From: JANNSW01 sp031431235
Lineage (GTDB): Bacteria > Pseudomonadota > Alphaproteobacteria > Rhizobiales > Hyphomicrobiaceae
Assembly (NCBI GenBank): GCA_031431235.1
Contig: JANPDA010000488.1
Span: 1 to 11,273, forward strand
Direction: 5' to 3'
Length of the DNA stretch: 11,273 nucleotides
Positions 5,797 to 11,273 of this stretch are shown here, piece after piece. Within the stretch, counting starts at the first letter, position 1. Each line of letters starts with the position of its first letter. The notes beneath the pieces are model-generated. The model had not been told where the DNA came from, did not search any database, and worked only from the letters and a program-made list of their open reading frames with translations. A program made the position numbers and the translations under genes.

Positions 5797-6252
5797 GTGT
5801 CGAGCCAGAATGCACCATTTTGGAGGCGAAAGAGCCTCGCCGAAATGTCCCAGGAGGAATGGGAATCACTGTGCGATGGCTGTGGACGCTGTTGTCTCGT
5901 CAAACTCGAGGACGAGGATACTGGCAAGATCCACACCACCCGTCTTGCCTGCCGGCTCCTCGATATCGGCTCCTGCCGCTGCTCCGACTACGCGAACCGG
6001 CGGAAGCGGGTCAAGGATTGCGTCCAGCTTTCCGCGGATAAGATCGGCGGGCTCGGCTGGCTGCCCAGGACCTGCGGCTATCGCCTGGTCGACGAGGGAC
6101 GCGATCTGCCTGCCTGGCATCCCCTCGTTTCCGGCGATCCCGAAAGCGTCCATGCGGCAGGCATCTCGGTGCGCAGCTTTGCCCGCTCCGAGAAGGGCAT
6201 CCGTGAAGAGTGCATCCCGCGCCATATCGTCAAGGACTTGAGTGATGAGTAA
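5797..6252 (+). CDS. ycgN: YcgN/UPF0260-family CxxCxxCC cysteine-rich protein
   Basis: A 151-residue cytoplasmic protein of the UPF0260 family, similar throughout to E. coli YcgN as I recall it (about 153 residues). The function of the family is not established; the cysteine pattern suggests zinc or iron-sulfur binding. Visible cysteines are CDGCGRCC (C26, C29, C32, C33), C52 in LACRLLDI, C60 and C62 in SCRCSDY, C75 and C93 (TCGYRL). Other family marks are APFWRRKSLAEM at the start, EWESLCDGC and DLPAWHPL. I chose GTG 5797 because of the AGGGAG 6 nt upstream and because family homology begins just after it; a TTG at 5758 would add repeat-derived residues. It stands alone between the palindromic repeats and the AT-rich leader of the packaging genes, and I see no reason to link it with either side. 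Confidence 0.9.
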   Translation: MSSQNAPFWRRKSLAEMSQEEWESLCDGCGRCCLVKLEDEDTGKIHTTRLACRLLDIGSCRCSDYANRRKRVKDCVQLSADKIGGLGWLPRTCGYRLVDEGRDLPAWHPLVSGDPESVHAAGISVRSFARSEKGIREECIPRHIVKDLSDE

Positions 6253-6294
6253 TCCCCGCGAGTTTTATTGCGAATATGATGGTTCGTTTTGATT

Positions 6295-6316
6295 GTTGAG
6301 AATTCAACGTATTGAA
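6295..6316. promoter_or_regulatory. Overlapping short palindromes upstream of the packaging promoter
   Basis: GTTGA-GAAT-TCAAC (6295-6308) and TTCAA-CGTA-TTGAA (6303-6316) overlap, giving alternating TTGA/TTCAA half-sites about 40-60 bp upstream of the -35 element. This is a plausible activator or repressor site for the packaging genes. It is not the TTAA-N7-TTAA pattern of CtrA. The region is AT-rich, so chance palindromes are more likely than elsewhere. Confidence 0.3.
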
Positions 6317-6353
6317 ACCTCAAAGAAATAATTTAGACGAGTGGTTTTTTATA

Positions 6354-6382
6354 TTGACAGCGCGACGGTGTTGGCGTATGTT
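6354..6382 (+). promoter_or_regulatory. Strong sigma70-type promoter for the packaging gene cluster
   Basis: A perfect TTGACA -35 (6354-6359), a 17-nt spacer and TATGTT as -10 (6377-6382, four of six consensus bases). It lies in an AT-rich leader: 6301-6360 has only 17 G or C in 60 bases, against a clearly GC-rich surrounding. The expected start is near 6389-6391, about 65 nt before the terminase small subunit ATG. The leader is the only large gap before five tightly packed genes on the same strand, so it probably drives them all. Confidence 0.6.
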
Positions 6383-6454
6383 TTGTGTATAACGCGATAA
6401 TTGCACCTGCGGTCCACCGCACTGCTATCGCTCCTCCATCAGAAAAAAGTTTGA

Positions 6455-6925
6455 ATGGCTGAGAAACCGGTGCCAGATTGGGTGCTGATCGAGGATCTGT
6501 ATCGGAATTCCGACCAGATGATCACGGAGATTGCTTCACTGTGCGGTGTGTCGGCGCCATCGATCTCCAGGCGCGCCAGCAACGAGGGCTGGCCGCCGCG
6601 TGGGCGGCGCCGATCGGGCATCGCTCCCCGGCCCGCCACGATCAAGGAAAGGCTGTTGATTGCCATGGAAAAGAAACTCTCGCAGATCGAGGAGCGCCTC
6701 GATGAGGCGGCACCGTCGAGCCTCGCGGACAGCGAGCGCGAAACCCGCGAGCTGGGGTCGCTGGCGCGCAATCTGGAGCGGCTCGGCGCCGTCGAGACCG
6801 CAAAGACCGGCTCCCGCCCCGAGCGGACCGTAACCGAGCAGGCGAAGGGAGAGGATGATGCGGAGCGCTGGCGCCTCGAGCTTGCTCAGCGAATTGCTCG
6901 GCTCAAGGAGCAGCTCCGAGCTTGA
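6455..6925 (+). CDS. Terminase small subunit-like protein with N-terminal helix-turn-helix
   Basis: A 156-residue protein immediately before the large terminase gene, in the position of gene 1 (small terminase) of GTA clusters. Small terminases bind DNA and load it onto the motor. Residues about 21-46 (ITEIASLCGVSAPSISRR, then NEGW) form a clear helix-turn-helix, followed by a basic proline-rich linker (47-61). Helices that could form coiled coils lie at about 63-85 and 92-111, and a charged C-terminal helix at 134-154 may contact the large subunit. The ATG has only a poor A-rich ribosome site upstream. The 3' end overlaps the large terminase gene by 71 nt. The role is inferred from position and architecture; a plain regulator of the cluster is the alternative. 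Confidence 0.7.
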   Translation: MAEKPVPDWVLIEDLYRNSDQMITEIASLCGVSAPSISRRASNEGWPPRGRRRSGIAPRPATIKERLLIAMEKKLSQIEERLDEAAPSSLADSERETRELGSLARNLERLGAVETAKTGSRPERTVTEQAKGEDDAERWRLELAQRIARLKEQLRA

Positions 6926-8204
6926 CGCCATTCTGGCGCGGCTCGACTTGGTCGATCTTGCGGGCATCACTCACGATTGGCTGCTTTGGGCGCGCGAAAA
7001 TCAGTTGCCGCCGACCGAGGCAATGCCCGAGTGGCGGACCTGGATCATTCTGGGTGGTCGCGGAGCCGGCAAGACGCGGGCTGGCGCGGAATGGGTCCGC
7101 CGGATTGCGACCGGCATGGGTGCGCCGCGCGGGGCTCGTGGCGTGCGCATCGCGCTCGTGGGGGAAACGCTCAATGATGTGCGCTCGGTGATGATCGAAG
7201 GCGTGTCGGGGCTGCTCGCGGTGCATCCCATCGACGAGCGGCCGGTGTTCGAGCCCTCGAACCGGCGCTTGCTCTGGCCAAACGGCGCACTCGCGCAATT
7301 GTTCTCGGCCGAGGAGCCCGATGGGTTGCGCGGTCCCCAGTTCTCGGCCGCCTGGTGCGACGAGATCTGCAAGTGGAACCATGCCGAGGAGACTTGGGAC
7401 ATGTTGCAGTTCGGCCTGCGTCTTGGGGAATCGCCCCAACAGGTGGTCACGACGACGCCTCGGCCGACGCCGCTGTTGAAGCGGCTGCTCGCCGAGACAG
7501 CGACCATCGTCACGCGGACCCGGACCGTCGACAATGCCGTCAACCTCGCACCCGGCTTCATCCGGGCGATCGAGGAGCGCTATGCGGGCTCGGCTCTGGG
7601 CCGCCAGGAGCTCGACGGCGAGTTGATCGAGGATCGCGGCGATGGGTTGTTCAGCCGGTCTGTGATCGAATCCGCTCGGGTCCGCGAGGCGCCACCCCTC
7701 GGCCGGATCGTGGTCGCGATCGATCCGCCCGTCACCAGCGGCAAATCGAGCGATGCCTGCGGCATCGTCGTCGCCGGTCTGGGCGAGGATGGCCGCGGCT
7801 ATGTGCTGGCTGACCGCAGCATCCAGGGGCGCGAGCCGCTCGAATGGGGAAGAATCGCGGTTGCCGCCTATCACGCCTTCGATGCCGACCGGCTCGTTGC
7901 GGAGATCAATCAGGGCGGCGATTTGGTGACGACGCTGATTGCCCAGATCGATGCCGAGGTTCCCGTGACGAAGGTGCGTGCCTTGCGAGGAAAATGGCTG
8001 CGCGCCGAGCCGGTTGCAGCCCTCTATGCCCAGGGCCGGATCTCGCATGTGGGCGTCCACGCGAAGCTCGAGGACGAGATGTGCGATTTCGGCTCGTCAG
8101 GGCTGGCCGGCGGCCGCAGCCCCGACCGGCTCGACGCCCTGGTCTGGGCGCTGACCGACTTGATGCTCACCCGCTCGGGGCGCCCGCGCATCCGCTCTGC
8201 CTGA
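6855..8204 (+). CDS. Terminase large subunit, GTA/COG5323 type
   Basis: The DNA-packaging motor: an N-terminal ATPase that drives DNA into the prohead and a C-terminal RNase H-like nuclease that cuts it. The 449 residues show Walker A GGRGAGKT (67-74) continuing RAGAEWVR, a Walker B ending in D169-E170 (AAWCDEICKW), a coupling TTTPRP segment (199-204), and the nuclease acids D290 (VAIDPP), E350 (VAEINQGG) and D424 or D427 (SPDRLDALVWAL). All key residues are present, so it should be active. The GGRGAGKTRAGAEWVR form is characteristic of alphaproteobacterial GTA terminases. GGGAGAGG directly precedes tandem ATGs at 6855 and 6858; either could be used. It overlaps the small subunit gene by 71 nt and is followed after 31 nt by the portal gene. 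Confidence 0.93.
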   Translation: MMRSAGASSLLSELLGSRSSSELDAILARLDLVDLAGITHDWLLWARENQLPPTEAMPEWRTWIILGGRGAGKTRAGAEWVRRIATGMGAPRGARGVRIALVGETLNDVRSVMIEGVSGLLAVHPIDERPVFEPSNRRLLWPNGALAQLFSAEEPDGLRGPQFSAAWCDEICKWNHAEETWDMLQFGLRLGESPQQVVTTTPRPTPLLKRLLAETATIVTRTRTVDNAVNLAPGFIRAIEERYAGSALGRQELDGELIEDRGDGLFSRSVIESARVREAPPLGRIVVAIDPPVTSGKSSDACGIVVAGLGEDGRGYVLADRSIQGREPLEWGRIAVAAYHAFDADRLVAEINQGGDLVTTLIAQIDAEVPVTKVRALRGKWLRAEPVAALYAQGRISHVGVHAKLEDEMCDFGSSGLAGGRSPDRLDALVWALTDLMLTRSGRPRIRSA

Positions 8205-8235
8205 AGCTGATCAACCCGATCCCCAAGAGAGGCCC

Positions 8236-9429
8236 ATGTCCATTCTCGATCGCTGGCTCCGGCTCCCTCCGGCAGCGGCTCCGAGCCCCATGCCGGAGAA
8301 GAAATCCAGTGCGACGGGCTCCCTGATTGCGCTGCAGTTCCAGGGCGCTCCGGTCTGGGCGCCACGCGACTACACGGCCTTTGCCCGCGAGGGCGTGCTT
8401 GCCAATCCGGTGGTCTACCGCTGTGTGCGGATGATCTCGGAGGCAGCGGCCTCGGTCCCGCTCCTCCTGTTCGATGGCGAGCATGAGCTTGCCGAGCACG
8501 AGCTGCTGGCGCTGCTCGCCAGACCGAACATGCTGCAGAGCCAGCCAGACCTGTTGGAGGCCTGGTATGGTTTTCTGCTGGTCGCGGGCAATGCCTATCT
8601 CGAGCTGGTGAGCCTCGCCGATCGGCCGCGCGAGCTGCACGTGCTTCGGCCCGATCGCATGAAGATCGTGCCCGGCGCCGATGGCTGGCCGGCCGCCTAT
8701 GACTACACGGTCGCCGGCCGCACGGTGCGCTTTCAAGGCGAAGCGGGTGCCGGCCCGCGACCCATTCTGCACCTTGCCCTCTTCCATCCCCTCGATGACC
8801 ACTACGGCCTCTCCCCGATCGAGGCGGCAGCATCGGCCATCGACATCCACAATGCGGCGAGCGCGTGGAACAAGGCTCTCCTCGACAATGCGGCCCGGCC
8901 TTCTGGGGCACTCGTCTACTCGGCTGGCGATGGTCACCTGACGGGCGACCAATACGAGCGGCTGAAGACCGAGCTGGAGGGCAATTTCCAGGGTGCGCGC
9001 AATGCCGGCCGCCCGCTGCTGCTCGAAGGTGGACTCGACTGGAAGGCAATGGGTCTGACGCCCAAGGAGATGGATTTCATCGAGGCCAAGCACATCGCGG
9101 CGCGCGAGATTTCGCTGGCACTCGGGGTGCCGCCGATGCTGCTCGGCATCCCCGGCGACAATACTTACGCTAACTTCCAGGAGGCGAACCGGACGTTCTG
9201 GCGGCAAACGGTGCTGCCGCTCGTCCACCGCACCGCCAAGGCGCTCTCGCTCTGGCTCGCTCCGGCCTACGGGCAGGCGCTCGGCCTACGTCCCGACCTC
9301 GACCAGATCGAGGCACTCTCCACCGAGCGCGAGGCGCTGTGGGCGCGCATCGAGCGTGCGAGCTTTCTATCCCCCGACGAGAAGCGTGCGGCGGTCGGCT
9401 ACGGGCCGCGGGCAGCCTCTCTACCGTAG
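8236..9429 (+). CDS. HK97-family phage/GTA portal protein
   Basis: Forms the dodecameric ring at one vertex of the capsid through which DNA enters and to which the tail attaches. The 397 residues match the usual length of GTA portals. Family marks are NPVVYRCVRMISEAAASVPL near residue 55, WYGFLLVAGNAYLELV around 110-125, HPLDDHYGLSPIEAA, the wing/stem region WNKALLDNAARPSGAL, and the C-terminal clip-to-crown segment ARE-ISLALGVPPMLLGI followed by NYANF-like TYANFQEANRTFW. AAGAGAGG lies shortly before the ATG. The gene follows the large terminase after 31 nt. Its TAG stop falls inside the GTAG head of a REP-type palindrome, so the last residues may have been set by the insertion. The small g3.5 gene that follows the portal in RcGTA is not seen here. 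Confidence 0.93.
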   Translation: MSILDRWLRLPPAAAPSPMPEKKSSATGSLIALQFQGAPVWAPRDYTAFAREGVLANPVVYRCVRMISEAAASVPLLLFDGEHELAEHELLALLARPNMLQSQPDLLEAWYGFLLVAGNAYLELVSLADRPRELHVLRPDRMKIVPGADGWPAAYDYTVAGRTVRFQGEAGAGPRPILHLALFHPLDDHYGLSPIEAAASAIDIHNAASAWNKALLDNAARPSGALVYSAGDGHLTGDQYERLKTELEGNFQGARNAGRPLLLEGGLDWKAMGLTPKEMDFIEAKHIAAREISLALGVPPMLLGIPGDNTYANFQEANRTFWRQTVLPLVHRTAKALSLWLAPAYGQALGLRPDLDQIEALSTEREALWARIERASFLSPDEKRAAVGYGPRAASLP

Positions 9430-9507
9430 GCCGGACTGAGGCCGCCGTTCGCGGCCGATCTCCGACGCTGCATCTGTCGGACTTCACCGCGCTCAGTCCG
9501 ACCTACG
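9425..9507. repeat. REP-type palindrome pair with GTAG heads
   Basis: The outer arms at 9425-9440 (starting CGTAGG) and 9492-9507 (ending CCTACG) pair over 15 of 16 bases, so two inverted units face each other. The right unit, read on the minus strand, has the REP plan: GTAG, then a hairpin GTCGGACT / AGTCCGAC with 8 perfect pairs (9495-9502 with 9476-9483) and an 11-nt loop. The left unit has a degraded hairpin. A smaller TCCGAC/GTCGGA stem overlaps the middle. GTAG-headed REPs belong to the class mobilised by RAYT transposases. The element lies between portal and protease, contains the portal stop codon (9427-9429) and ends 31 nt before the protease ATG. Confidence 0.78.
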
Positions 9508-9538
9508 TGTCAAACAAACATTCGCTCGGAATCAAGAG

Positions 9539-10210
9539 ATGATCCAAGAGACCAAATTCGCCCCCGTCGATCTCAAAGCCGTCGAGGCCGACGGCACGTT
9601 CGAGGGCTATGCGAGCCTGTTCGGCGTCGAGGACCTCTCCCACGACATGGTGCTGCCCGGCGCCTTCCGCGCGAGCCTCGCCGCGCGCGCTCCGATCGGC
9701 ATCAAGCTGCTGTTCCAGCACGATCCCAACCAGCCGCTCGGCGTCTGGCTCGACCTCGCCGAGGACGCCAGGGGCCTGCGCGCCCGCGGCCGGCTGATGC
9801 CGGAGGTGGCCAAGGCCCGCGAGGTGCTCTCACTGATGCGGGCAGGCGCGCTCGATGGGCTCTCGATCGGCTTTCGCACCGTCAAGGGTTCGCGAGATGC
9901 CGCAACCGGCGTGCGGCATCTCGAGGCGATCGACCTCTGGGAGATCTCGGTCGTGACGTTTCCGATGCTGCCGGACGCACGCGTCTCGGCCGTCAAATCG
10001 CGCCCGTTCGCCGGCCGACTGCCGCGCGAGCGCGAGCTCGAGCGCTGGCTCACGCGGGAAGCGGGGCTGACGCGCACCGATGCCCGGACCCTCATCCGGT
10101 CCGGGCTCAAATCGCTCGTTGCGACGCGGGATGCTCGCGGCGGGCCCGAGGGGACCGACCGGCTGATCGAGGCGATCGGCCGGGCGCGATCCCGCCTTGC
10201 CAAACCCTAG
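9539..10210 (+). CDS. HK97-family prohead protease
   Basis: Maturation protease that cleaves the N-terminal scaffold (delta) domain of the major capsid protein during head assembly. The 223 residues contain FEGYASLFGVEDLSHDMVLPGAF near the start (split here by family strands), the catalytic histidine H61 in LFQHDPNQPLG, the nucleophile S109 in GLSIGFR, and the LWEISVVTFPM strand with E135. The catalytic residues are intact. A charged C-terminal extension (about 165-205) is usual in GTA-type proteases and may serve as a scaffold contact. The ribosome site is weak (AAGAG directly before the ATG), and the upstream REP palindrome could affect message stability. The capsid gene follows after 16 nt, as expected for a protease and substrate pair. 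Confidence 0.92.
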   Translation: MIQETKFAPVDLKAVEADGTFEGYASLFGVEDLSHDMVLPGAFRASLAARAPIGIKLLFQHDPNQPLGVWLDLAEDARGLRARGRLMPEVAKAREVLSLMRAGALDGLSIGFRTVKGSRDAATGVRHLEAIDLWEISVVTFPMLPDARVSAVKSRPFAGRLPRERELERWLTREAGLTRTDARTLIRSGLKSLVATRDARGGPEGTDRLIEAIGRARSRLAKP

Positions 10211-10226
10211 GACAAACGAGGTTCAC

Positions 10227-11273
10227 ATGCCCCATCCCCACGGTACCCAGCTCGAGACAAAGGCCGGCGGGCCCCTCGAGGTCGCCGAGGCGTTCGACGA
10301 TTTCATGCAGGCCTTCGAAGCCTTCAAGGCCGCCAACGACGAGCGCCTCGAGAGCATCGAGAAGCGTGTCGGTCCCGACGTGGTGACGACCGAGAAGCTC
10401 GATCGCATCAACCGCGCACTCGACGAGCACAGGCGCCTCGTCGACGAGCTGGCCTTGAAATCGGCGCGTCCCGGCCGGGGCGGCGCCAGCGAGCCCATCC
10501 GCTCCTCGGCGGTGCTCGGCCACAAGGCAGCGTTCGAGACCTACATCCGGCGCGGCGAGGCCGGCAGTCTTGCCGCTCTGGAAGCCAAAGCCCTCTCCGT
10601 CGGCTCCAATCCCGACGGCGGTTACCTGGTGCCGGCCGAGGTCGAGGCGAGCGTGTTGCAGGCGGTGCGCGCGATCTCGCCGATCCGCACGATCGCGAGC
10701 GTCCGCCAGACATCCGGCTCGGTCTACAAGAAGCCGTTCTCCACGACCGGTTTCGGCACCGGCTGGGTCGGCGAGACGGCGAGCCGGCCCGAGACGACGA
10801 CCTCGACCATCGCCGAGCTTTCGTTTCCGGCCATGGAGCTCTATGCCATGCCCGCGGCGACGCCTTCGCTGCTCGAGGATTCAGCCGTCAACATCGACGA
10901 ATGGATCGCGGGCGAGGTCCATGCCGCCTTTGCCGAGCAGGAGGGCGAAGCCTTCATCACCGGCAATGGCACCAACAAGCCGCGCGGGTTCCTCGACTAC
11001 CCCAAGGTCGCCAACGCGTCTTGGACTTGGGGCAATCTCGGCTACCTGGCGACCGGGGTCTCGGGCGGCCTGGCGGCGAGCAATCCGAGCGACAAGCTGA
11101 TCGACCTCGTCTATGCGCTGAAAGCGGGATATCGCGCCAACGGCCATTGGGTGATGAGCCGTTCCACCGAAGCCGAAATCCGCAAGATCAAGGATGCCGA
11201 CGGCAACTACATCTGGCAGCCATCGACCGCGCCAGGCGCCATGCCGACGCTGATGGGCTTCCCCGACGTCGAG
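10227..11273 (+). CDS. HK97-family major capsid protein, 5' part, cut by window edge
   Basis: Shell protein of the phage or GTA head. 349 codons are present and the frame is still open at the right edge, so about the last 50-80 residues are probably missing. Residues 1 to about 120 form the predicted delta (scaffold) domain: acidic N-terminus, coiled-coil helix around 20-80 (FDDFMQAFEAFKAANDERL), a basic linker at 79-92, and ETYIRRGE. The core begins near KALSVGSNPDGGYLVP (121-136), so the protease should cut shortly before it. Further marks are the ISPIRTIASVRQT strand, TGWVGETASRPET (E-loop region), the spine helix DEWIAGEVHAAFAEQEGEAF and TGNGTNKPRGFLDY. GAGG 5 nt upstream supports the ATG. 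The gene follows the protease after 16 nt. Confidence 0.93.
   Translation, partial: MPHPHGTQLETKAGGPLEVAEAFDDFMQAFEAFKAANDERLESIEKRVGPDVVTTEKLDRINRALDEHRRLVDELALKSARPGRGGASEPIRSSAVLGHKAAFETYIRRGEAGSLAALEAKALSVGSNPDGGYLVPAEVEASVLQAVRAISPIRTIASVRQTSGSVYKKPFSTTGFGTGWVGETASRPETTTSTIAELSFPAMELYAMPAATPSLLEDSAVNIDEWIAGEVHAAFAEQEGEAFITGNGTNKPRGFLDYPKVANASWTWGNLGYLATGVSGGLAASNPSDKLIDLVYALKAGYRANGHWVMSRSTEAEIRKIKDADGNYIWQPSTAPGAMPTLMGFPDVE

Noticed and set aside
6903..8060. 385-codon open frame on the minus strand opposite the large terminase
   Set aside because: Antisense shadow of a gene with all terminase motifs in place.
1..11273. CRISPR array, tRNA, rRNA, integrase or transposase gene
   Set aside because: I looked for regularly spaced repeats, RNA gene signatures and recombinase motifs and saw none; the only repeats are the palindromes listed.

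Overview
The window looks like chromosomal DNA of a GC-rich alphaproteobacterium, most likely from the Hyphomicrobiales (Rhizobiales). The reasons are the high GC, the GTA-type DNA-packaging genes, the FitAB-type toxin-antitoxin pair, and palindromic repeats of kinds common in that group. This placement is inference from gene content; no database was searched. No rRNA, tRNA, CRISPR array, integrase or transposase gene was seen.

Left part (1-5622), metabolic and accessory genes. A PotD-like periplasmic binding protein (132-1211, minus) diverges from a small cupin protein (1320-1757, plus). The cupin meets a ribokinase (1754-2671, minus) tail to tail, and both stop codons fall in one CTAG. The ribokinase is the last gene of a minus-strand run in which every junction overlaps: FitA/VapB-like antitoxin, VapC/FitB-like PIN toxin, nucleoside hydrolase, ribokinase. 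Hydrolase and ribokinase together would split ribonucleosides and feed the ribose into central metabolism as ribose-5-phosphate. The hydrolase has no convincing start codon where it abuts vapC. Divergent from this run is an enamidase-like amidohydrolase (4411-5622, plus), the type known from nicotinate fermentation, with no other nicotinate genes in view.

Middle (5619-6454). Two related palindromes of about 77 bp, in opposite orientation, fill the gap after the amidohydrolase. They have CTAG ends and the same asymmetric bulge; the first contains the amidohydrolase stop codon, and the second touches the Shine-Dalgarno sequence of the next gene, a YcgN-family (UPF0260) cysteine-rich protein. 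After that gene the base composition drops sharply in a 200-bp AT-rich leader with a near-consensus sigma70-type promoter.

Right part (6455-11273, all plus). Downstream of that promoter lie a terminase small subunit with an N-terminal helix-turn-helix, a GTA/COG5323-type large terminase, an HK97-type portal, a prohead protease and the first 349 codons of an HK97-type major capsid protein. This is the head and packaging end of a gene transfer agent or a GTA-like prophage. A REP-type palindrome pair with GTAG heads lies between portal and protease, and the portal stop codon sits inside it.

The points most worth a second look are the start-less vapC/nucleoside hydrolase junction, the CTAG palindrome pair, the repeated coincidence of palindromes with stop codons, and the isolated enamidase.
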